A DNA stretch of 64,000 nucleotides from Chaunax sp. Z400 (taxonomy: Eukaryota; Chordata; Actinopteri; Lophiiformes; Chaunacidae): positions 24,393,399 to 24,457,398 of the forward strand of contig CM075195.1 in assembly GCA_037577475.1 (NCBI GenBank), in the 5' to 3' direction. Position 1 is the stretch's first letter; each line of letters starts with the position of its first letter. The position numbers were made by a program, and so were the translations under genes. The notes below the pieces were generated by a model, which saw only the letters and a list, made by a program, of their open reading frames with translations, was not told the origin of the DNA and did no database searches. Positions 41,141-51,965 of this stretch are shown here, one piece after another.

Positions 41141-42697
41141 AGTTTGATTTTGTTAAAATGTTCATGATGTGGCCTTCACATGATATAATAAAAGACGAGT
41201 TAAAATTACCAGGTGTTGTCTAGTGGACAACTAGACACATAGTGGACAACTGCCCATAATGCATACAAATACATAGCCTTGCATTTATGCGGGTGTGCAG
41301 TGGTAAGGCCTACGATGGTTTCAAAGTTACAACTGTATCTGTATTACCACACAGTTGCTCAAGCACTTAATTTAGAAGAAATAGTGCAAATAGTGAATGG
41401 AAATTCAAAGCACATTTTTATGGCTTCGTCGTGACATTAAATGAACCAAACTGTTTTACATCAAATATATCAAATCTTTGACAGAAGAAGCAACATTTCA
41501 TTGACACAACTCATATTCGTTGTCCCAGGAAACTTCAGAATATCTGGTCGAATCTGGTTGAAAGGCTGAGTCGAGCTTTCTCGTTGTTTAATAGATTTAC
41601 AAAGAGGATACAGAAGCCAGGTTTCAGAACGCAAAGACTTTCCAAGACATTTGTAAATCTAATGGGACCTTGTTTAAGACCAAATATAAATCCAAATCCA
41701 GACATAAAGCTGTCAAATCTAGTTAGTCTACAGTTCATCATGGAACATTAAACAAATAGGATAAAAAGACAAATGGGAGGCAGATCTTCTGACTGCCACA
41801 CTTTAGTCACATTTTTACACATTTTTGAGTATATCTGGTGAAGAAAGAGCCAATCAGTAGTTTTTAAGTCAAAGTGCTGGCAATGGTATTGGTGCTCTGT
41901 GTGAGAAAACATGGTCTAGAGCCTTGAGTTGTTAAGGAGCATGAAGCCCTGTTGGGTTTTGTACAGTAAACTACATACCAAATGTAAAACTAACTGTGTT
42001 CTTGACTTATGTGAAACACAACCGCAATAACACTTGTGATTACATGGTGAAAAGGGGATACTGGAGGTTTGTTTTCAAGACTTCCAGATTTTACAAAAAG
42101 CAATGAAAAACATAGCTTGCCAATTAACTGTGTGTACATCATCATATTAGATGCAAACAACATAAGAATTTGAAAGCAAGCCATGCAGTCTGTGTATGCG
42201 AGTGTGTGGGAGGGAGAGATGAAAAGCGTTACAGCTCAAAGCCAAATACGCTTAATCCACAGTGTCATGGTGTATATGTACAAATGTCAGTGTGATGGAT
42301 GAGATACTTGCCAATTTGAATAAATGATATTGACTGTAACCACATTTGGAATGTCTGTGTACATGCAGCAAGCGATCATCCTCAACACTTTTAGTTGATT
42401 GGCCCACAAAGAGGATGAGATGGGTGGAGCCTTCTGTGGGGGGCCAGTAAAGCTACAACCAATCCCCTTCAGAGGGCTTGTCTCTCCCTCTCTGTATTAC
42501 AGTAGTATCAGGAGAGCGAAATTGAGGATTTGAGGGGGAAAAAAAGGTTGAGAAGGTGGGTTAGTGGCTCACTTAAAACTAAAGCCCCTTAAACTGGGCC
42601 TCAGATGCACACAGACAGAAAGAGCAAGAAGGAGAAAGAAACTGAATCTCTTCTGAGAGTGTTTTATGTTTTCTCCTCATTTTGGGACAATTCCATG
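41141..42697. other. non-coding
   Basis: No gene recognised. Near 42390-42475 there are two CCAAT-type motifs (GATTGGCCCA, CAACCAATCC) in a GC-richer patch. Their spacing could fit a weak promoter, but no exon follows that I can support. Confidence 0.4.
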
Positions 42698-43246
42698 CAG
42701 GGTTTCCCCTACTATTATACAACGAGACCCACCGCCAAAGCCAACAACAAGCCAAATTTTTTTTTTTTTTATATGCCAAATATCATCAAATAATCATTCA
42801 TTAGAAAACAATCATTTGTGTTTGGCAGCCTCTGTGCTGCCTTCCCTCTCTGTGTCCACCTCTGCTCAGAGCTCTGTCTCTCTGACTCCTTCCATCGCCA
42901 ACTAGTGAACAAACCCAGAACTATTTGAATAAATGTTGCAGCGAGATGTAATGATTGACTGGACCAGAGAAGTTTAAGTTTACGATATTCAATATTTTCT
43001 CGTGTCACTGCGATGCTGCTTTATTTGGCTCTCGTTTTCACTGTCTATACGTTGCAACCTAACATTATGATGTGTTCGTGATCAGTAGTGTGATTATAAT
43101 GGTTTAACTTGGAACCTAACATAATGCTGTTTAAGCAGTCATCGTTAGCTAGCCAATCAATGATTGTAAAACGAGGTCACGCAGATGATTCGCCACAATC
43201 TTCAGGTTTATTAGGCTTAAAATCTATTACGTTAATTAGCATGAGC

Positions 43247-43371
43247 ATGGCACCGCGTAAGAAACGAAAACCAGGGGAAGGACAACAAAATATTTTAACT
43301 TTTTTTCTTTCAAAAACTCCGGAGCCAAACCAAAGTAAAGGTGTGGAAGAAGGGAGAGGGACAGATGGGGG
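43247..43371 (+). pseudogene. N-terminal transposase-like exon with PCNA-box-like motif
   Basis: ATG at 43247, with another in frame at 43241. The exon encodes a basic cluster (PRKKRKP, residues 3-9) that could act as a nuclear localisation signal, then QQNILTFF (residues 13-20). That fits the PIP-box pattern Q-x-x-[ILM]-x-x-F-F used to bind PCNA. A G|GTAAGA donor at 43372 ends the exon; without splicing the frame stops at 43373. Short basic starts followed by a motif of this kind are seen in some hAT-related proteins (family knowledge, from memory). PCNA binding here is an inference from the motif. The rest of the protein is missing. Confidence 0.5.
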
Positions 43372-43388
43372 GTAAGAAGTGAGAAAAG

Positions 43389-43397
<9 letters not shown>

Positions 43398-43427
<30 letters not shown>
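43398..43427. repeat. (GA)15 microsatellite
   Basis: 30 bp of pure GA inside the hAT derivative. Confidence 0.95.
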
Positions 43428-43429
<2 letters not shown>

Positions 43430-43596
43430 CACCGTTCCTCTGAGCAGTGTGAACTGTGAAGAAGATTTCTCCACCATGAACAGGGCAACTCACACAACCC
43501 ATTATTGCTTTTAGCAATATAAATAAATATAAATCTATCTTTACATTTAAGAATTTACCAAACAAAAACAAATCCTCATTTTTGGTGAAAACTGAC

Positions 43597-43754
43597 CTCA
43601 GGAACAGACTGAAGGAGAGCAGACTGTATGAAAATCTCAATAAATGGATCTTCTGTGGGAACATTTCCATCCCATGATGCCATGGTGAAATTTTTCTCCA
43701 AGCCAATAACATCAAGTGCACCAATAAGTCTTAAGACACTGTGTCCATGATGAG
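43597..43754 (-). other. coding-like minus-strand frame within the hAT derivative
   Basis: On the minus strand a 158-bp open segment starts after CACTTAG and ends at GAG|GTCAGT, so it is bounded by splice-like sites. It reads HHGHSVLRLIGALDVIGL and then KNFTMASWDGNVPTEDPF. The composition looks protein-like, but I do not recognise a family. The next splice-like segment downstream (43433-43507) would stop at once in this frame. It could be a captured host exon, an antisense part of the element, or chance. Confidence 0.3.
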
Positions 43755-43980
43755 CTAAGTGTGTACTTTTCACAGCCGAGTAGTTTTAACAGTCATGTGA
43801 CTGTATTATACTTGCATAATTTGATATATTTCATGTGAAATTTATTGAGATATCCTCTGTTTGTGATCACTTTGTTTCAAGTGTTTCACATGGAAATAAA
43901 TAACCAAATATTTGGTGCGCACACATAGTCTCTATCAGCTCTTGGCACCGGGCCTAAAAAAATTCTAGGGGGAAACACTG

Positions 43981-44439
43981 CCATGAAATATCAAGACGCA
44001 TTAACACCCCTTTTTGTAAAGTGCACTCAGTAGAGCGGTCCACACCAAGGCCCAACAGTCCCTTTGATTAAAATAAATAAAATGTATCTAAATTACAATT
44101 ATTAACCTAACCTGAAAGAGCTATCCATATCATAATTGGCTGACCATAGCCACTGTGTATTTGGTCTGTAACGGAAATATCAGCTAAGCAACATAGCAAA
44201 GTGATGCAGAAGAAAATTTATTTTCCATGATGTAAGTAAAATTAGGATATGAATGCAACAAGAAATCCAGGTATATTAGAAATTAAATTTATTTTTAAAA
44301 AACTTGATATTTTAAAAACACACAAACTGCATCATAATAACATTTATGAAACAGGATAGAGCCATCCAGTCAATTCTGCCTCATCACTTTATGTCAAGAC
44401 ATGTCTGCCAACAAAATGGCTAACCAAAGGGTTCAATAA
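43981..44439. other. non-coding
   Basis: Nothing recognised. Confidence 0.4.
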
Positions 44440-44830
44440 AAAAAAATGATGGATCAACCCCTTTATTCAGAATCAGATCTACTCCAAAATTCAATGAATG
44501 CCTTTGTTGGCTCATGTCCCATTCTTCCACCATGTTCCATGATAATTTGTAGTGTAATATATGACTAATTGATAAAAAATGCTGGAAAAAAGCCCTAATT
44601 TGCAATGTTAAAGGAACTTAAATCCAATCCATGGATCTGTCTCTTTATACAGATCCACTCCAAAATTTGATGGTTTCTTCCTTGACACATACCCCACCAT
44701 CCAGTTTCAAACCATCACCATCTGTGGACAAAAACAGTCAAAAAGCCTTATCTCATAATGCCAAGAACCATCAAGCAGTTTTTGTGTAATCCTGCTAACA
44801 GACAAACCAACCAAAAAACATAACCCAAGG
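44440..44830 (-). repeat. dispersed repeat family A, two minus-strand units
   Basis: GGATCAACCCCTTTATTCAG and TCTACTCCAAAATTCAATG, then ACAGATCCACTCCAAAATTT, mark two units. The stretch ends TTTTTGTGTAATCCTGCTAA then CAGACAAACCAACCAA, the reverse complement of the family A head near 8655. Confidence 0.65.
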
Positions 44831-45569
44831 TAATTATTAAAGTCATTAGATGACATTATTTTGTTCCCATTTTAAAGTGGATGGAAGCCGGGGGAAAGGG
44901 TGAGCTCAACTACCAACGAGATTTATCTTTTTTGGGACACAAGAGTAAATATGAAACTAAATTGCGTGAGAATTCTCTTCTCAGAACTGAATTGAGATAA
45001 ACAAACTGAGTTTCAACGTTACACACCTACAAAACTAACAAAGATATAAAAACAGAGGGTTGATGGTGGAGTTTAGTTAGGTACTGCACATAAAAGTGAA
45101 TAATACATTTCACATAATTAAATGTAAGGTGTATAAAAAAACAAAGGTCAGTAGTAACATTTGAGTATTTATAAAAACTAACATATCTATCGGTAAATCA
45201 AAGCTTGAACTACAAGCACATGGCATAATTAAAATAGCAAAGTCAACAACCCTCAGTAGCAAGACACCCATGCTGCCTGTAGAGTGGCTTTAACAGCTGC
45301 CTGCCGCTGCTGGAAACAGCTATTAACCAAAACAATGAGCAGAAAGATGCATAACCACCCCATAGAACTGAGAGAAACTGCAGAGTCGGGTGATAATTCT
45401 CTGACTTGTTTAGTGCAAACACAGCCTTTCCTCTTACATGTAGTCATTCGATTCATTGTTAAGCATTGATTAGGTTACCTTTAATTCATAAGCACGATTC
45501 AGAAATTCAACTTTGTGCAATTCAAAATCACAAATACCTGCACTGCTGCAAGTCCATGGGATACCATTT
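44831..45569. other. non-coding
   Basis: Nothing recognised. Confidence 0.4.
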
Positions 45570-45620
45570 CACACACACACACACACACATACACAGACAC
45601 ACACACAGACACACACACAC
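45570..45620. repeat. interrupted (CA)n microsatellite
   Basis: CA units broken by AT and AG steps. The ORF across it is an artefact. Confidence 0.92.
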
Positions 45621-48600
45621 TCCCAGCTTTCATGAGTGGCTGCACTAATGAGCCAGTCTTACTTTTAGTGTGGCAATAAAACACATTCAAGTTAACTCTC
45701 AATAAAGATAATTAAAAGGCCTCATTTTAGATCAATGGAAACTGAGTCTTTCTCATCCACACAGATGGAAATGATGGCTATAATAGACTTTTGGCTGCTT
45801 ACCTAAATATCTTCAGTATGGAGTTTGGTAGTCTGATTCCAATTAACAAAATCTAAGTGACTGAATGAGCTGTGCGTTTTCTGAAACACAAGCAGAGTTT
45901 GGTTACTTCTTGTAAAGCCTGTGTGACGTGTGACGTGAGAGTTGACATGGGTTGAGGGAAACTTTAAGTGAGGAGTATCATTGGTATAATTGTGTAATTA
46001 ATTAGCCATTTGGTTAAGATTTTGTTGGAGATAATAGGGCTTTTTTCAATGCCTTTGAGCATTTTTACAAAGGTTGACAACACTGAGCCCAAAATTCCTT
46101 ACCAACATGCTATTTAGTATGCTAAAACAGTGTGTGAGATTTTTCAGTATGTCAGACACCTGAGTATGAGACCAATAGTACATGAATTGCATATTATGCA
46201 GAAAGACATATTACAATGTGCAAGCACTGTGGTAGAGATAATAACAACATGATAACAGAGCAGACACTGGTTCTGTCTTCTTCTCTGGATCATCTAGATG
46301 CTGCAGTGGTGTATTGCTGTCCTCTAATGTTATTAATGATCCTTCTGAAATTTTTTTTTTTTTTTAGTCCAATATACACTGATGTTCCATCAGTATCCAG
46401 GTTGTTTAAAATGTGCAGAGTAAAAACAGTTTCTCCAGCTGCTCCCAGCTCTTTGAACAGCTTCCTCCTTTATTTATTAGAACTGACATTACATTTCTGT
46501 TGCTCAGAGACTAAAAAACTGTTACGTGGGCTGGGGTTACAAAGTTTTATGATACCACAACTTCTTTGTTTGGTTTCTTTAAAAAATAAAGTGTATGAAG
46601 CATGCATCTGGCACAATAAGATATGCTTCTTGTATCAGGTCTATGCTGTTCCTAGCTAAGTTACTTCTGCAAAGATGTACTGATGGTGATTTTCAATTTG
46701 TTAAGCATTTAAGCTGTTTCTGCTTTCTGGAAAGTTTAAGTCCTGCAAAGCTCCACAAACAGAAATGTAGAATTGATGTGTTTAAAACATATTGTTCAAG
46801 ATTACGGTGCATAAATACGACTCAAATATCATCTCATATTCAGCCCATCCCATATTCTATAAAACTATAATGAAAATTGAAATATTAACAAAAATAAGAA
46901 ATGAATAGACTCCCTAGAACCCGTGCCTCTGTATAAAACAACATAGAAGCAGTGCACTATAAATGGAAGCAATCAATACCAACCAAATTGACTTACTAAG
47001 CTACCCCTGACCACAACATGCTGTACAAAACATGTGATCTCTATGGTCTGTGCCATTGTTCCCCATCACTAAGATATTCAGATGGTGAACCCTGAGAACT
47101 TCAAATTCTATAACCACTATGTGTATTGTAGCCTGTGGGCTTCTGTGAGCCTCTATTGACATTTATCTCACCAAGTGCCTTCGGGGCTTCAAACAAGACC
47201 TAATCAAACCAGCCACAACACCAGAGCATCTACTAAATGTATGCTGTAGCTAGACAATTACCTCTCATAAGGAATCCATTAGCCCCTGTTCACATTAAGG
47301 AGGGAGGAGGAGAGGCGAAGAGGGGCTGTAGGAAATAAAGGAGTAGTCAGTTACATGTGACTGAAAATGTACGTTTTTCTCTACTCTTCCTGATTTATTC
47401 TTCACAACAGTGATTCAACCTCTGGACAGCTCATGAAAAGTTTTACATTTTGCCATTGCAAATACCTATTGTCGGGTAGGTGTTTTTTTGGGAGAGCTCT
47501 ACCACACAGGGAGTGATCAGTTTTGTTTGAAATAAGCAGAAGAGAAACTGGTTAGTGCAAACACCATGGTTTGACAGACAAAGGGAAAATTCAGGAGAAA
47601 AGACAACAGTGAGGAAATACTGCAGCAATCAGCACTTAACAAAAGATGGAGATAAAAACAAAAAATAAAGAAATCAAGAGATTATTCCTACTGTCCCCTC
47701 TACATGAAAATGATTATCTGTAATTAGATACCGAGTACACGGGTCATATTTGATCTGTTAAGAGGATATGGAGTTAAAAATCCTTCATAGACAATGATAT
47801 TTCTCATTGTTGTGTGTGGGCATATTACTAGAAAAAGTCCCTTAAAGATCTGTATCAGAGCTGATCCAGGCATATTTTAATAGATCAGCATTGGCTAAAA
47901 TAGCCATGTTTTATCCATCTACTCATGTTGCAGAACTACTCTTCTTTACAACAGCAGGGTGAGGTTGTCAAAATACATGGATATCTATTGATTCTGTTAA
48001 ATCTGTTATCTCCTCTCTTTGTTTCTTATTAACAAAGAGCACTACATAAAACACTCAATTTGCAACTATCTTAGCCAGCCTTGACTGTTGCATTCTCTGG
48101 TTTAATTGGCAAATGCCATTATCATTTCAATGTGTGAGATACAACATTTAGGTGAAAAGATGTATCCGACTGATGTGAGCTTCAGCAGATGCCTAATATG
48201 AAACTCTGATTACAAGGGCAGCAGTGCAGATAAAAGTGAAATCATCATCAAACTTCGAAAATCATACTACTTTTGATAAACCACTATCTAAAGTGTTGCT
48301 TCAGGTCAAGACGTAGCCAAACCAGCATCACAGGAAGTCAAATATAAATAAATCACTTACTGGCATCAACACATCTGGCAACATCTAGCACAAACAAAAG
48401 CCACTACAGATCAAAACTGCTGGCAATGAAATGAAAAACATTCATAGTCTTGTTACAGTGTCTAAGGAACCACTGGGTCCTGGCATTTATGTGCATGAAA
48501 ATATTTTAATAAATACAATTCCATTTTTCTAGTAAGTTATTTCCTATATTCATCTTTCAAATCCCCAGCCCTCCATTTTTGAACTATTGGTTGAATAAAT

Positions 48601-50149
48601 CATGCATTCTTTTACAGACAAAAGGAATAATCACTTAATCAAGATAATATTCACCATGTTATTACATTTTTTAGTTATTAAAACATCCTCCTGCTCTTAC
48701 AGTATTGCTCAAAGCATAAACTGGTCTATCCAGATCCGAGCAGACTCATCTTATGTTTGACAACAGATCTTATTTTGACTGCTCCTGAGATCGCTTTAGA
48801 AACAGTCGTAGCAGCCTAATTATCGTTGTATCTGTGTTGTAATGAGACATCGTCACACAGACCACTTTGAAAGTGAGCAAGAAGCAACACTAACTTTAAA
48901 TTCCATGAGCTTAACAGAGACACTGGACACATTTAACTTGGAGCAACAAAGTGTGTTAGTGTGTATACTTGTCAGTATAGTAAAAATCTGTGAATGTGTG
49001 TTTGTGTGTGCAAACGCACACATATGCATACATGAATTCCATATTGCCTGGAATTTGCTTACAATTCAAAATATTGCCCTACACCTTGAGGCCCCCATGC
49101 ATCTCTTATCATTTTACAACCTTCCTGAAACTCTACAAACGTCCTGAACACAATGTGCTCTTCTCTGCACCTCATTACAGGAAAAGGCTCTTTGTATCCC
49201 ACTGAGGTAATAGGTAGGTAGGAGGATCCTTTAGTTGAAGAAATCAACACAGCTAAGTGATTGTACCCTTCTAGGCAAATCTCTCAACTTCAGATTTTTC
49301 CAGATTCATAAAACTGTCATAAACTGTATGTTGACTCCAAGAATTCAACAAATTGATGACATCATGATGAGAAAAAAGTCTATATTATTAAAGACATGAT
49401 ATCATAAATTCAAGGGTTTTGATCCAACAGTGGCGGGATGTCAGTGGTCACTGAGTCATGTTATTGCAGGGAGTAGCACTGTGTTTGCTGACAACGTAAA
49501 AGAGCAGCAATCCAGTAAAATCACAACATGCCAGACCTAGGCGAAAACAAGCAAACATACAAGCATACAAGTAAAGCAAAACCACATGGTGGCAAGATAA
49601 CACATTGGTCAATGAATAAAATACAAACTTTATGACCTCACGGTTGTCTTTGCAGTAAACCTACAGAAGCCACGTTATCTTTCATCATATTTAACGAAGT
49701 AAACACTACAAAAAGAGACTGGAACAGTACATAAAATTGCACCTCAACACCTAAAACACAACGGACCAACAGTTATTAAATACCATGCATAAAAAACACC
49801 TTGATAAAGAGAAAATAGAGATTGTGAGGGAAAGAAAGTCATCTCAACACGTGTAAAATGTATTTTAATCAAGGAACAGTTCAATTTATCTTTCAACCTG
49901 AACTGAAACATTCATAGAAATCCATTTTGTCCATGCTTAAAAGTAATGCCACTATTTCAAAAAGATTAAGCCCTAAATAATGATCACTTCGTGTTTAAAT
50001 TGGGACTGATGTTTTGGTTGTTTTTGTTTTTTACTTCACCCTCAAAGTAAAACGTATACTCTGAGAAAACAGCCAGCACAATAGTGCTTTTTCTGACAAG
50101 CATGTGTTCTGATAAATAGTTGCTATTATTTCAACATACTATCCAGTCC
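45621..50149. other. long non-coding stretch
   Basis: No gene is supported. The 147-codon frame at 46216-46659 starts at ATG but shows no motif and includes a poly-T run. A nested inverted pair, CTGATC/GATCAG and TGGCTA/TAGCCA, lies at 47871-47906. TGATCCAGGCATATTT there is also found near 799, so both may be scraps of one repeat. Confidence 0.4.
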
Positions 50150-50184
50150 TTCTATGGCCCAAAAGTCACACAAAAACGTTTTCT

Positions 50185-50373
50185 CTAGTAACTCAAGTCT
50201 GCCCGGGTCCATTCTACTCTACTCAGCTCCATGCTAATCTCTCCCTTTGTCTCCTCCTGCAAAGAGGAGCAGCCTCCTCCACAGACTGATGACCTCCAGG
50301 ACAGAAGGCATGCAACACCTCCGTGCACTTCTGAAACCACGTCAGAACATCCATTCATCAGTCTGCACACCAA
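50185..50373 (-). other. possible downstream exon with short frames
   Basis: On the minus strand it follows a fair acceptor (TTTTTCACTTGGTGTGCAG). Two overlapping ATG frames begin here: MNGCSDVVSEVHGGVACLLS and so on, to a stop at 50185, and MDVLTWFQKCTEVLHAFCPG and so on, 43 codons. Neither is a protein I recognise and no clear donor follows. It may be exon, untranslated sequence or neither. Confidence 0.2.
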
Positions 50374-50762
50374 GTGAAAAATATGTTGATTCGATGCAGT
50401 GTAATAGCCTCCATTTCGTTTTATTTTCCTATCGGCGTCTCTGGATTTGAGGGGATTTGCGCACTGGCCCTGCTGCAGTCAGCCAAGCATACGCATGTGG
50501 AATGTGGAGGGAAGCACCCGCCTTTAACAATAACACCACACACAACACATAACAGCGACGTGGCTCATGTCGAAGCAGTGCTGAAATGCTGAATGAATCT
50601 GTAATGTGAAATACCATGTGGCCTCAACGAAACACGGCAAGGAAACAACGAGACAAGCTGGGGGATTGTTATTGTTCATGTTTAGCTAGCTCATAACATT
50701 ACATGCTATCCTGCTGTTGGTGCGTTTCTGACACAACTAAGCTAGTGGATTCTCTCTCTTAC

Positions 50763-50925
50763 CTGATGTGGCATTACGTTATCAACCTTCACTTCGTGCG
50801 GCTGCAGAGGAGGGCCCGAAATGTTGGAGCCAGGTCGGCAAATGTTCCGAGCCAGTGGAAGGCTGCTTTTTAATAATTTCCCCACGCTGAAAAACTTTTC
50901 CTTTGTATAAAACCAAACTGTCAAC
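50763..50925 (-). other. candidate first exon, unidentified gene
   Basis: On the minus strand this segment ends at CACATCAG|GTAAGAGA, a full consensus splice donor (GT at 50761-50762). The only ATG in the open frame is four codons before the donor (MPHQ), with a purine at -3. The upstream codons (KLLKSSLPLARNICRPG) have no ATG in frame and would be 5' untranslated or use another start. An acceptor TTGGTGTGCAG follows at about 50374 on the same strand, 390 bp on. Joining the two in the MPHQ frame stops within seven codons, so that pairing is doubtful. The gene is not recognised. Confidence 0.35.
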
Positions 50926-51060
50926 AGAGAAGAAAGGAGGAGTGAGGCTATCTAACGGACAGTCCGGAGGGGGGAGGACTGGGTAACGTTGAGCCCCGAT
51001 GACGTCCCGTTATTTCTTGCATGGACATTCTGTTGCGTCGAACGTCACTAAATAAATCTG

Positions 51061-51839
51061 GAAATTCAATCGTTGCATTGCTCAATCAGAGGTAAACACA
51101 TCTGACTTTAGACCTTTACTCCTGCGACACAAAAGTTGGCTGGTGCAGCACTTCAAACAAAACTTTCAACTTATACAATTCACACTCTCCCATACATGAC
51201 TCCACCGTGTAGACCAAAACGACTAAATCTATTTCGAATTGAGGTGTGTATCCTAAACTTTTATTGAATAAAGTCATGTTATTGGGGTCGTACATGTTTC
51301 CAACACGGACAGCAAATGCATTGCATTATTTTTAAAAGGGGTCTGCATCTCTTTTCTCCACACGAGAGGACACAACGTTGACACTAGCTAATAAAAACGC
51401 TAGCAGCACCAGTAGTTTCAGAGGACGAAACGTCATTTTATTATCGCACACTGCAGGTATTATTGTTACACCTCAGAAGAGAAAATTAATTCGATTAAGT
51501 GAATTTTGTAACGACACTACGCCTAGGCTGCCTGGGAAAAACACTGCAGCCCGCTGGAGAGCAATAACAACAGCTAACGCTATGTAACCAGCAGCACACT
51601 TTATTGGCATGAAACGCGCGTGTGCCACTCGGCCTGAAAGCACTTATCAGCAAAACGTAACCGAGAGAGTAAAATTACATTGCTATTACAGTGTTGTAAC
51701 ACCCCTCACTACACGGGACACCTCCTAATGTACATGAACGAGTAAAGTAACTTACATTAGTCCATGCGAACACAAACGTAAGTAGACACTCCGTTAATCC
51801 AGTTTCTTAGATCTGTATTAACATAGTTGGACTGCACCT
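51061..51839. other. CpG-rich sequence between two candidate promoters
   Basis: CpGs stay frequent from about 51360 to 51780 (for example GAAACGCGCG). On the minus strand a GTAAGT donor lies at about 51749-51754, after ATGGACTAAT. This could end a non-coding first exon driven by the TATA region to its right. Confidence 0.35.
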
Positions 51840-51965
51840 CTCTGTTGTCCCGCCCCCACGGCAGGACAGCAGTCTTATATATGCATACTATATAATCCAC
51901 TCAATGTCCAATCACAGCTTTTCTCTCTGGAATGGTGTCTGCTACCATTGGTCGAGATACCTATC
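51840..51965 (-). promoter_or_regulatory. candidate core promoter: TATA, GC box, CCAAT boxes
   Basis: Read on the minus strand: GACCAATGG (near 51944-51952), TGATTGGAC (near 51909), TATATAAG (51874-51881), then GGGGGCGGGAC (near 51850). The spacing CCAAT to TATA to start would put initiation near 51845 and an untranslated exon ending at the donor near 51754. On the plus strand CTATATAATCC offers a weaker TATA, so a bidirectional promoter is possible. Confidence 0.45.

Larger units (their letters stand above)
42698..43980 (+). mobile_element. hAT derivative with retained first exon
   Basis: Left end CAGGGTTTCCCCTA and reverse complement of the right end CAGTGTTTCCCCCTA agree except for one substitution and one extra C. 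CAG-G/T-G ends are typical of hAT elements. CCATG lies directly outside both ends (42693-42697 and 43981-43985), which may be what is left of an 8-bp target duplication. The interior keeps an ATG exon (43247) with a splice donor at 43372, then a (GA)n run and a minus-strand coding-like frame. No dimerisation or catalytic domain is visible, so it cannot move on its own. Confidence 0.7.
50150..51060 (-). promoter_or_regulatory. CpG-enriched candidate promoter and first exon region
   Basis: CpGs are clearly denser here than in the sequence on either side. Around 50985-51060 they cluster with GATGACGTCCCG, a near-match to the cAMP response element TGACGTCA (7 of 8 on the minus strand: GACGTCAT). 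Downstream on the minus strand is a consensus donor CAG|GTAAGA. These signs together suit a host gene promoter firing leftward. No transcript evidence is available here. Confidence 0.5.

Noticed and set aside
42390..42475. CCAAT-type motifs as a possible promoter
   Set aside because: Only two short motifs, no CpG cluster, and no exon downstream; the adjacent exon belongs to a transposon.
46216..46659. 147-codon plus-strand ATG frame
   Set aside because: Includes a Phe run from a poly-T tract; no motif or exon signals; best explained by chance in AT-rich DNA.
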